Source of the DNA: JBMOGA01 sp049318625 | GTDB lineage: Bacteria; Pseudomonadota; Alphaproteobacteria; Rhizobiales; Hyphomicrobiaceae | Assembly: GCA_049318625.1 (NCBI GenBank) | Contig: JBMOGA010000067.1 | Span: 1 to 20,007, forward strand | Direction of reading: 5' to 3' | DNA: 20,007 bases | Part shown: piece after piece, positions 7,341 to 14,596 of the stretch | Layout of the letters: each line of letters starts with the position of its first letter | Numbering within the stretch: position 1 is the stretch's first letter | Program-made: the position numbers and the translations under genes | The notes under the pieces: model-generated | Database searches by the model: none | The model's input: only the letters and a program-made list of their open reading frames with translations | What the model was told of the DNA's origin: nothing

Positions 7341-7489
7341 CAACGGCGGCGTTCGCCGGCGGAAGTCCGATCGCTGGTGGTGGTCGCGAAACGGCGCGAC
7401 CGCACCCGTGAACAAGTCCCTGAAACGAAGACTTGACGGCATGCGGGCCGCAGACCTGGGTCAATCGGGACCTGAGGCGCTGTGTGAGC

Positions 7490-8878
7490 CTAAGACTTGC
7501 CGCTGTCCGCAATCCGGTCGATCAACCGGCCGCGACGACGATCGTCGGCGCGAGCGCCGGCCGCGTCGTCCGGGGCGGCGGCATCCGCAGTTCCTTCGCC
7601 GGCCAGCGTCTTGATGTGCTGGGCCACCGATGGCGTCGCGTCCGGACGTACCGGCGCCAGTCCGCTCTCGACGCCCGAAGGCGCCATGCGCTCGGCGAAT
7701 GCCGGATTGACGCGGGCGATCCGCTCCCGGATGCCGCGTCCCACGCCTTCGGCTCGGCGCGCCGGCGGCGTCGTCGGCAGCGAGCCGGCACCGAGACGGC
7801 GCATCTCGTCCATGAAGTGGGCCGCCTGCCGGGCCAGACGCTCGTTGGCCGCCGCCAACTCGGCGCGCAACCGCTTGATGCTCTCGCCTTGCGTATCGAC
7901 TTGCGACTGCAGAGAGCCGACACGCGCCTTGAGCGCGATCTTGGTATCGCGGACCGACAGCGTCCGCCCGTCCTGATCGGGCTGCTCGTAGGCGGCCAGC
8001 GCGGCCTTGAGCTGCCGGATCTCGCCCGCCTGCTCTTCGCTCCGCACTTTGAGTGCGTCGAGCTCGCTCTTCAACGCCGCCTCGATCGGCCCATTCGGCA
8101 CGATCAGAGCCTGCTCGCGGGCCTCCCGTTTCAGGCGCTCAGCCTCCAGCAAGGCAATGTTCGAGGTATCGGCGTCGTTCGGCACGCCGGAGACGGTCGC
8201 CTGCAGGCGCGCGATGAGCGCGCTCTGGTCGCGCGCCTGGGATCTCAGCGCCTCGAGTTCCGACCTCAGCGCGACCTCGACATCGTATTTCGGGTCGGAC
8301 AGAGCGCCGTAGCTGCCGCTGCCGCGCGACGTCGTCAGCGCCCGTAACCGGGCGATCTCCGCCCGCTGCTGCGCATTGATCTGCATCGCCTCGTCCAGCG
8401 CCCGCACCGTCCGCTCCGAATCGGTGGTCAACGCGGAGATATCGCGATCGCGATTGAAGATGAGCTTCTTGGCCTCGACCAGCCGATACTCCACCTTGGG
8501 CAGGCGATCCTGGATGGTCTGCTCCAGCACGCGGCGGGCGTTGTCGCTTTCCTCGAGCCGGTCGCGCAACCCCGCCGCGTCGCTTTCGAGAGCGCCGATG
8601 CGCGCGTCGCGGCGGTTGAGCTCGATGCTCTGTCGCGCGCCGGCCGACTCCGCTTCCTTGACCTTGAGGGCGAGCTTGTGGATCCGGATCGCATACTCGG
8701 CCCTGAGCCGGTCCTTGTCGGCGTTGATCTCCGACTGTGTCAGCGGCAGCGACCGCTTCAACGTATCGACCGCCAGCCGCTGCACTCGGTTGCGATAGAA
8801 CGGCGTTACGATCACGACGAACAGCCCGGCCCCAAGCACGCCGAGCAGCACCAGCATCGCTGAGTGGATCGTGATCAC
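7490..8878 (-). CDS. Membrane-anchored coiled-coil protein, function unknown
   Basis: Hypothetical protein of 462 residues, not recognised as a named family. A single hydrophobic N-terminal segment (about 6-27) would anchor it in the inner membrane. Residues about 50-355 are rich in Glu, Arg, Leu and Ala with heptad-like spacing, indicating long coiled coils interrupted by short Gly/Pro breaks (about 185-195 and 230-240). The C-terminal 100 residues are Pro/Ala/Arg-rich and probably disordered. The start is a GTG at 8878 with AGGGA about 8 nt upstream. It lies 95 bp downstream of the EipA-type gene on the same strand, so an envelope or division-related scaffold role is possible, but this is inference from context only. 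Confidence 0.8.
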   Translation of the reverse strand: MITIHSAMLVLLGVLGAGLFVVIVTPFYRNRVQRLAVDTLKRSLPLTQSEINADKDRLRAEYAIRIHKLALKVKEAESAGARQSIELNRRDARIGALESDAAGLRDRLEESDNARRVLEQTIQDRLPKVEYRLVEAKKLIFNRDRDISALTTDSERTVRALDEAMQINAQQRAEIARLRALTTSRGSGSYGALSDPKYDVEVALRSELEALRSQARDQSALIARLQATVSGVPNDADTSNIALLEAERLKREAREQALIVPNGPIEAALKSELDALKVRSEEQAGEIRQLKAALAAYEQPDQDGRTLSVRDTKIALKARVGSLQSQVDTQGESIKRLRAELAAANERLARQAAHFMDEMRRLGAGSLPTTPPARRAEGVGRGIRERIARVNPAFAERMAPSGVESGLAPVRPDATPSVAQHIKTLAGEGTADAAAPDDAAGARADDRRRGRLIDRIADSGKS

Positions 8879-8973
8879 GCCGACGTCCCTACCTGGCCCC
8901 TGACGGCTCGAACACCCGCTTCCGACTCGCGGCCCTGACTACCGGAACCGCCTGCCATCAACGGCGGCTGACG

Positions 8974-9897
8974 TCAAAACGGATTCCAGGTTGGACGGCG
9001 GGTATACTTCAAGTAGCCGACGTTGGCACCTAGCCTGAGGCCCAGTCCCGAACGGATCGGTGCAAGTGTGACATGTCCAGCCTGCTGGAATTGGATGCCG
9101 GCACCGCCGATGAAGTAGGCCGAGCCCTGCACGCCGCCGAAACGCTGATAGATTTCGTCCGGATCGCGGAGCTTGTACACCAGCACCATGACCTTGGAGC
9201 CTTCCGCCCCGAAGTCGTAACCGATCGACGGGCCCTGCCAGTAGACCTTGTGCCGGCCCGCATCTTTGGTGTGGAGAACACCCTCGCCATAGCGCAGTCC
9301 GGCCACGATGGCGCCACCGGCATCTTCGCCGAGGATATAGCCGTTCGGTCGTCCGGCCCGCTTGAACGCATACTCGATGACGCTGGCGAGACCCTGACTG
9401 ACGGTGCCGAAGAAGCGGTGGCCGGCATCGACGATCTCGTTTCGCGAGAAGCTTTCGTCGGACGGCTCGTCCCACGACCGGTCGGCCGGCCGGCGATCAT
9501 AGTCCCTTTGATAAGGCTCCGCGGCCGGCGGCGGCCCCCGATAGGAGTCGTTGGCGGCCGATTGAGGCGGGCGGTAGACCTCGCCCGAGCCCGGTCCCGG
9601 CGCCCGATAGGCATCACCGCTGTCGTAACCGCCGGAGCGGGGCGTGCCGCCGCCATACTGCGGCGGCCGGTATTCGTCGCTCGTGCGCGGACCGCCACCG
9701 CCGTAGGAGTTGGCAGCCACACCGCCATAGCCCGGCGCCGGGGACGGCGGACGGTAGACTTCGCCATTGGCGCGAGGGGTGTAGGGCTCGCCCTGCTGCC
9801 AGGGCAGACGCTCTTGGGCGGCCACCGGGGAGAAGACCGTCACTGTCGTCAGCAGACCTGCGCCGAGCAGGCGAGCGACGGCGGAAATCAAGGACAT
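8974..9897 (-). CDS. EipA-like envelope integrity protein (DUF1134)
   Basis: Exported envelope protein of 307 residues. A signal peptide covers 1-27, with cleavage after Ala-Ala in PVAAQE. Residues 35-145 form a low-complexity Gly/Pro/Tyr linker with repeated YRPP-like units at 48, 76, 97, 108 and 119. The DUF1134 domain fills about 150-307 and shows the glycine-rich beta pattern of the family (GEDAGGAIVAGLRYGEG, then YWQGPSIGYDFG). The founding member, Brucella EipA, supports cell-envelope integrity; the same general role is inferred here. ATG at 9897 has GAGG 6 nt upstream. It lies between cysQ and the coiled-coil gene, all on the minus strand with 95-97 bp gaps. The repeat linker is the unusual feature compared with a compact EipA. 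Confidence 0.87.
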   Translation of the reverse strand: MSLISAVARLLGAGLLTTVTVFSPVAAQERLPWQQGEPYTPRANGEVYRPPSPAPGYGGVAANSYGGGGPRTSDEYRPPQYGGGTPRSGGYDSGDAYRAPGPGSGEVYRPPQSAANDSYRGPPPAAEPYQRDYDRRPADRSWDEPSDESFSRNEIVDAGHRFFGTVSQGLASVIEYAFKRAGRPNGYILGEDAGGAIVAGLRYGEGVLHTKDAGRHKVYWQGPSIGYDFGAEGSKVMVLVYKLRDPDEIYQRFGGVQGSAYFIGGAGIQFQQAGHVTLAPIRSGLGLRLGANVGYLKYTRRPTWNPF

Positions 9898-9971
9898 GGA
9901 TTGCCTCGCCGAGCGCGAAAAGGGTGCGCGATGGTTACCCGATCATTGCTCGGCAAGTGTTACCAAAGTGT

Positions 9972-10006
9972 GGCCGGTCGGATCGCACCCGATCACTGTG
10001 CCGGCC
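9972..10006 (-). terminator. Nested inverted repeat at the 3' end of cysQ, possible terminator or attenuator
   Basis: GGCCGG (9972-9977) pairs with CCGGCC (10001-10006), and inside it GATCG (9981-9985) pairs with CGATC (9990-9994). The structure overlaps the cysQ stop codon (9993-9995). No U-run follows in the direction of transcription, so it may only reduce read-through into the EipA-type gene or stabilise the cysQ message 3' end. Confidence 0.3.
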
Positions 10007-10814
10007 GGCTGCCCCAGGCGACGAATGGCCGGGCCAGGAAGCCACCCGCGGCATTGCCGTAGCGCCACTCGCCGCCGTCGCGCGGCACGACGGCGCCGCC
10101 CGCCGCCACCAGGATGGCGTGCCCCGCCGCCGTATCCCACTCGCTGATCGGACCGAACCGTGCATAGACGTCGGCATCGCCGCGCGCCAACAGACAGAAC
10201 TTGAGCGACGAGCCGATCTGCATCCTCTCGCTGACCCCGAGCCCATCGAGAAAGCCGTCCTCCTCGGCCACCCTGTGGCTGCGGCTCGTGACGGCAACCA
10301 GCCGGCCCACGACCCGTTCGCGAACGCGCGCCCGCTGCCAGTCGATGGTGTCGTAGGTTGCATCGGCGCCGGGCGCGAACCGCGCCTCCGTCACGATGCC
10401 GATCGCAGGCGTCAGGAACAGCCAGCCCTTGGCCGGGGCGTAGACGATGCCGAAAACCGGCGAGCCGCCGCGCACGAGGCCGACGTTGACGGTGAAGTCG
10501 TCACCGCCGCGCAGGAACTCGCGCGTGCCATCGAGCGGATCGACAAGGAAAAAGCTATCGCCGATGGCCGGTATGGCCCCCGCGGAGACACCCTCCTCCC
10601 CGACCACCGGCACACCCGGCGCAACGTCAGAGAGCGCCGCAGCGAGGAGTTCCTCACTCGCCCGATCGGCCTCCGTCACCGGAGACTGATCGGCCTTGTA
10701 CTCGGGCGCAATGCCGCGCGCCCGGATCTCGAGCTGCAACCGCCCGGCCGCCAGGACGGGCCCGACCAGCCCTCGGGCAAGATCGGCAAATGAAGGAGGC
10801 ACGGGCGAGCGCAA
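9993..10814 (-). CDS. cysQ: 3'(2'),5'-bisphosphate nucleotidase (CysQ, inositol monophosphatase superfamily)
   Basis: Magnesium-dependent phosphatase that removes the 3'-phosphate from adenosine 3',5'-bisphosphate (PAP), a by-product of sulfate assimilation. With the TTG start at 10814 the product is 273 residues. Metal-binding motifs are present: SPVTEAD at 44-50, GEEG at 72-75, DPLDGTREF at 92-100 and WDTAAGHA at 226-233. The TTG is chosen because GAGGA lies 5 nt upstream and the family N-terminus begins shortly after; another TTG at 10877 would add 21 unconserved residues. No sulfate-assimilation genes are nearby; the downstream neighbour is the EipA-type gene. The closely related inositol monophosphatases are the main alternative, but the TREF sequence after the DPLDG motif favours CysQ. 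Confidence 0.9.
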   Translation of the reverse strand: MRSPVPPSFADLARGLVGPVLAAGRLQLEIRARGIAPEYKADQSPVTEADRASEELLAAALSDVAPGVPVVGEEGVSAGAIPAIGDSFFLVDPLDGTREFLRGGDDFTVNVGLVRGGSPVFGIVYAPAKGWLFLTPAIGIVTEARFAPGADATYDTIDWQRARVRERVVGRLVAVTSRSHRVAEEDGFLDGLGVSERMQIGSSLKFCLLARGDADVYARFGPISEWDTAAGHAILVAAGGAVVPRDGGEWRYGNAAGGFLARPFVAWGSRPAQ

Positions 10815-10980
10815 GGGAGTCCTCAGTACCACATGTGAGAAATTCGGCGGGCGTGAGGGATTCGCGCAACTTGGCAACCCGACCCCGACGCATGTATCAA
10901 GTCACGATACGATATCGCAAGCGGTCCCCGTTGGCTCGCGTTCAGATCGAGCCGCCGCACATGAAAGCAATGAGGGACCC

Positions 10981-11619
10981 ATGGGCGAACTTCCCCGACC
11001 GACCGATCTCGAACTCGCGGCACTGATCTCGAGCAAGATCTGCCACGATGTGATCGGCCCCGTCGGTGCCATCGTCAATGGCCTCGAGATTCTTGAGGAC
11101 GATGAGGGCGGCGAGCAGCGGTCCTATGCACTCGATGTCATCCGCAATGTCACCCAGCAGGCCTCGGCTCGACTGCAGTTCGCCCGCTTCGCATTCGGCG
11201 CGGCCGGTTCCGCGGGCGCCAGTATCGATCTGGGCACCGCCGAGCAATTGAGCCGTGGCTTCGTGGGCGATGCCAAGCACAAGCTCGTCTGGCGCGTCCC
11301 GCACGGCTACATGCCGAAGGACCGCGCCAAGTTGCTCCTCAACCTCGTCGCCAGCGCCATCACCGCCCTGCCCCGGGGCGGCGAGATCGAGGTATCGATG
11401 GACGGCACCTTCGAAAACGCGGATTTCCTGGTGCGATGCCGCGGCACCAGCGCCCGGCCGCCTCAGTATCTCTCTGATTTCGTTGGAGGCGCTGCCCCCC
11501 AGCTCGATGCCATGACGATCCAGGCCTACTATACGTGGCGTCTCGCAGGGTCGGTCGGCATGCAACTCGATATCGCCAAGGACGGCAACGACGTCCTCCT
11601 CAAGGCGACACTGATCTGA
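10981..11619 (+). CDS. chpT: Histidine phosphotransferase ChpT
   Basis: Phosphorelay intermediate that passes phosphate from the hybrid kinase CckA to CtrA and CpdR, the core of alphaproteobacterial cell-cycle control. The product is 212 residues. The phospho-accepting histidine is His22 in SKICHDVIGPVGAIVNGLE, the hallmark of the family dimerisation helix. The C-terminal half (about 85-212) is the degenerate ATPase-like domain with DRAKLLLNLVASAITALPRGG and lacks functional nucleotide-binding motifs, as in other ChpT proteins. The ATG at 10981 has GAGGG a few nt upstream; the open frame extends far upstream but without family similarity. It is followed 116 bp later by a single-domain response regulator on the same strand. 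Confidence 0.92.
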   Translation: MGELPRPTDLELAALISSKICHDVIGPVGAIVNGLEILEDDEGGEQRSYALDVIRNVTQQASARLQFARFAFGAAGSAGASIDLGTAEQLSRGFVGDAKHKLVWRVPHGYMPKDRAKLLLNLVASAITALPRGGEIEVSMDGTFENADFLVRCRGTSARPPQYLSDFVGGAAPQLDAMTIQAYYTWRLAGSVGMQLDIAKDGNDVLLKATLI

Positions 11620-11735
11620 TCCAATTCGCCCGCAGCGGTTGTAATTGGCACAAATTGCAACCTTCGGTTAATGCGCACTTCCTATAGGTAAAGGTGGATC
11701 GCGGGCGGCGATCCGCTCTTATCCCGGGTGGCGCG

Positions 11736-12140
11736 ATGAAACGCTGTGTGATTGCCGACAGCTCGGCCGTCATTCGCAAGGTGGCAAAGCGCTTCCTGGA
11801 GCAGGACGGCTGGCAGGTGTCGGAGACCGAGACGGCCGAGGAGACGCTGGCCGCGGTGACCAACCAGAGCCCCGAACTGGTGCTACTCGATTGGCAGCTC
11901 GGCACGACCGATCTGATCGAGACACTGCGTCTGCGCGACACCGCCCACACCCGCGCGCGCATCGTCTATCTGACGACCGAAGAGAGCCGGCGCGAGATCC
12001 GCGCCGCCCTGCGCGCCGGCGCCGACGACTACATGCTGAAGCCGTTCGACCGCGCGAGCTTCCTCGCCAAGCTCATGGCGGCGTCTGGACCGGCGACGCC
12101 GGCGCCGCAGGAACACGCCCTCGCCGCGCCGCAAGGCTGA
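11736..12140 (+). CDS. Single-domain response regulator (CheY-like receiver)
   Basis: Receiver protein of 134 residues without an output domain, so it should act through protein contacts or as a phosphate sink. The phosphorylated residue is Asp52 (LLDWQLG), the switch threonine lies at 80-81 (YLTTEES) and the conserved lysine is Lys102 (MLKPFD). The N-terminal acidic pair is reduced to Asp8-Ser9 (IADSS), so magnesium binding may be weaker than usual. The last 20 residues are an Ala/Pro tail encoded in DNA that is also the 3' end of the convergent DMT permease. ATG at 11736 is chosen as the receiver begins there. Placement after chpT suggests it belongs to the same phosphorelay; it is not clearly CpdR or DivK. 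Confidence 0.9.
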   Translation: MKRCVIADSSAVIRKVAKRFLEQDGWQVSETETAEETLAAVTNQSPELVLLDWQLGTTDLIETLRLRDTAHTRARIVYLTTEESRREIRAALRAGADDYMLKPFDRASFLAKLMAASGPATPAPQEHALAAPQG

Positions 12141-13014
12141 CGCCACACAGGATCAGCGCGAACCCGGCGACGTGGAACAACGCCAGTTGCTCGCCGAGGA
12201 ACATCCACGCCAGGATGGCGCCGAAAATCGGTACGAGATGCAGGAAGGCGGCCGCCCGGGTCGCCCCGACGAGTTCGACACCGCGCGTCCACGCGATATA
12301 GGCCAGCACGGAGGTCCCCAGACCGACATAGAGCGCGGCCAGAACCATCGACCAAGTCAGCGGCAGTGGCAGACCGGCCAGATGCTCGACGACGGCCGGA
12401 CCGATGTTGGCGATGCCCGAGATCGCCGACAGCACGAGCATGAACGTCAAGGGATGCACGTTCGGGCGCAGCCGCAGACAGGCGGAGTAGACGGCCCACA
12501 GCATCATATTGAAGACCACCAGCAGATCGCCGGCATTGAATTCGAGCGACGAGAGCGCGCCGAGGTCGCCGCGTGACACGATCACCAGCACCCCACCGAT
12601 AGACACGATGATGCCGCCGGCCTGCATCGACGTGATGCGATCCCGGAAAATCAGGAAGCTCGCGGCCAGGATGAAGGCCGGCGCCACCGAATTCATCACC
12701 GCCACCGTCAGCGCCTTGGTGTACTGCAGGGCGACGAACTGCAACGTGCCGAAGACGCCGGCTCCGGTCAGCGCGAGAAATATCAGCGTACCGAGCCGCG
12801 ACCGCACGAGTGCCGCGTCCCGGACCAGATGCGGCCATGCGAACGGCAGCAGGGCCATCACGGCGAACGCCCAGCGCACCACCGCGAGACCGGCGGGTGG
12901 AACCTCACCGGCGACGGCCCGGCCGATGACATGGTTCCCCGACCACAACAGCGGCGGGATGGCGAGCAGCAGCGCCGGATGACGCTCCAGGAACTGGATC
13001 AGGTGTCGAAACAT
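12073..13014 (-). CDS. DMT superfamily transporter (EamA family permease)
   Basis: Inner-membrane permease of 313 residues with about ten hydrophobic helices arranged as two EamA repeats (about 15-140 and 155-295). Family signatures include PLLWSGNHVIGRAV near the start, and in the second repeat VGLGTSVLAYIAWTRGVE followed by PIFGAILAWMFLGEQL. Members export amino acids or other metabolites; the substrate cannot be told. Start ATG at 13014, with another ATG 9 nt upstream at 13023; the longer open frame lacks similarity and runs into the divergent fetA. Its last 68 bp overlap the response regulator on the other strand, giving a Pro/Ala-rich tail. Confidence 0.9.
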   Translation of the reverse strand: MFRHLIQFLERHPALLLAIPPLLWSGNHVIGRAVAGEVPPAGLAVVRWAFAVMALLPFAWPHLVRDAALVRSRLGTLIFLALTGAGVFGTLQFVALQYTKALTVAVMNSVAPAFILAASFLIFRDRITSMQAGGIIVSIGGVLVIVSRGDLGALSSLEFNAGDLLVVFNMMLWAVYSACLRLRPNVHPLTFMLVLSAISGIANIGPAVVEHLAGLPLPLTWSMVLAALYVGLGTSVLAYIAWTRGVELVGATRAAAFLHLVPIFGAILAWMFLGEQLALFHVAGFALILCGVSLAARRGRVPAAPASPVQTPP

Positions 13015-13147
13015 GGGTCCCATGTAGCGGCCGACCGATCGCGTGACCAGCGCGCTGTCCCGCACGAAACGCAGGCCAGGGCAAGCGGCACTGGCTGGCT
13101 GGCGCGCCGGTTGATAAACCAACGGACCACTCAACGGATCTCGATGC

Positions 13148-13735
13148 GTGCTCAAAATCGAAAAGCTCTCGGTCGCCGGCCTACCGCCGCTCACCTTCTC
13201 GGTGGCAGCGGGCGAGTGCCTTGCGGTCGAAGGGCCGTCCGGCTCGGGCAAAACGCGGCTGCTGCGGGCCATCGCCGATCTCGACCCGGCACCCGGCTAC
13301 GTTTCGCTCGGCGGGCAGGAACGCCACGAGATGAGCGGATCAGCCTGGCGGCGGCAAGTGCGCTACTGCGCGGCCGAACCCGCATGGTGGAGTCCGACGG
13401 CCCGCCGTCATGCCACGCCAGGGCCATCCGAAACCCGGTTCGTCCGTCTTGCCCTTCAGCTCGATGTGCCCGAGGCCCTGCTCGATCGCCCGATCGACGA
13501 ACTGTCGACCGGCGAGCGTCAGCGGCTGGCGCTGGCGCTCGCCCTGGCCGACGAGCCGAAAGCCATTCTTCTCGACGAGCCGACCGGCGCCCTCGATGTC
13601 GGGCGCTCCGCGCTCGTCGAGGAGATCATCCGGTTCCAGCTGCTGGCCGGACGCATCGTCCTGCTCGTCAGCCACAACACGGCACAGGTCGATCGTCTCG
13701 CCGAGGCCCGCCTCGAACTGGCGAGGACGGCATGA
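13148..13735 (+). CDS. fetA: ABC transporter ATP-binding protein, FetA-like
   Basis: ATPase subunit, 195 residues, of the FetAB system, which in Escherichia coli exports iron and protects from oxidative stress. Walker A GPSGSGKT is at 29-36, the signature is a variant (LSTGERQR, usual LSGGQ), Walker B with the catalytic glutamate is AILLDEPTGALD, and the switch histidine is in LLVSHN. The Q-loop region reads YCAAEPAWW, so the usual glutamine is not evident. The protein is short for an ABC ATPase but normal for FetA. GTG start at 13148; the stop overlaps the fetB start as ATGA, so the two are translationally coupled. Divergent from the DMT permease across about 130 bp. Confidence 0.87.
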   Translation: MLKIEKLSVAGLPPLTFSVAAGECLAVEGPSGSGKTRLLRAIADLDPAPGYVSLGGQERHEMSGSAWRRQVRYCAAEPAWWSPTARRHATPGPSETRFVRLALQLDVPEALLDRPIDELSTGERQRLALALALADEPKAILLDEPTGALDVGRSALVEEIIRFQLLAGRIVLLVSHNTAQVDRLAEARLELARTA

Positions 13736-14538
13736 CACCGATCAGGCTGACCCCGGGCGACCTCGCACTCGCCGCGACGCTGCTGATCGTGGCGGCCGCG
13801 CTCTCCTACCGCCACCACCTCGAACTCGAGCGCTCGCTGGCGATCGCAGCGGTGCGCATGGTCGTGCAACTGCTGCTGGTCGGCATCGTCCTCAAGTTCG
13901 TTTTCGAGCAGACGTCCCTCTGGACGACCGTGGCCGTCGCGCTCGCCATGGTCACCTTCGCCGGCTACGAAGCCACCAATCGCGTGAACGCGCCGTCCTT
14001 GCGCTGGCGGCTCTGGGGTCTCGGCACCGGCACGCTTCTCGTCGTCGGCCTGTTGGCGACCTTCTTCGCCGTCGTCGTCGTCATCGGCCCCGAGCCCTGG
14101 CACGCGCCGCGCTATCTGCTGCCGATCCTCGGCATGGTTCTCGGCAACGCCTTGACCGCGGTCAGCCTGGTCACGCAGACCATGGCGACCATCGCGGTTC
14201 GCGATCGCCGTGCAATCGACGGCCAGCTGGCCCTCGGCGCCTCCCGCTACAAGGCCTTGTCGGCGCCAACCCGCGAAGCCCTGCGCACCGGCCTCACCCC
14301 GATCATCAATGCCATGGCGGTCAGCGGTGTGGTCTCCCTCCCGGGCATGATGACCGGTCAGGTGATCGCCGGTGTCGATCCCATCGAGGCGGCGAAGTAT
14401 CAGATCGTGATCATGTTCGTGCTCTCGGGCGCGGTCGCGCTCGCGGCCTACGCGGGCGCGATCGGTGCTGTGAGCTTGCTCACCGACAACCGCCACCGTT
14501 TGCGGCTGGACCGGCTCGGAGACGATCGGTCGAGGTGA
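13732..14538 (+). CDS. fetB: ABC transporter permease FetB (UPF0014 family)
   Basis: Membrane subunit, 268 residues, paired with FetA. About seven hydrophobic helices are visible, starting at residues 8-24. Family landmarks include the GMVLGNALTAVSLV segment near 137-150, the coupling-type sequence LGASRYKAL, and SLPGMMTGQVIAG in the C-terminal third. The ATG at 13732 overlaps the fetA stop. In E. coli FetAB was linked to iron export; substrate here is inferred from family only. It ends 58 bp before the convergent MATE gene, without an obvious terminator between. Confidence 0.9.
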   Translation: MTPIRLTPGDLALAATLLIVAAALSYRHHLELERSLAIAAVRMVVQLLLVGIVLKFVFEQTSLWTTVAVALAMVTFAGYEATNRVNAPSLRWRLWGLGTGTLLVVGLLATFFAVVVVIGPEPWHAPRYLLPILGMVLGNALTAVSLVTQTMATIAVRDRRAIDGQLALGASRYKALSAPTREALRTGLTPIINAMAVSGVVSLPGMMTGQVIAGVDPIEAAKYQIVIMFVLSGAVALAAYAGAIGAVSLLTDNRHRLRLDRLGDDRSR

Positions 14539-14596
14539 CGCCGCCGGCCGGCAAGGTCGATCGCCCGCTCCAACGTCGACGGTGAACCGGTGCCGC

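Noticed and set aside
12829..13731. Upstream extension of the fetB frame
   Set aside because: The extension overlaps the DMT gene and fetA in other frames and has no similarity; fetB begins at the ATGA overlap.
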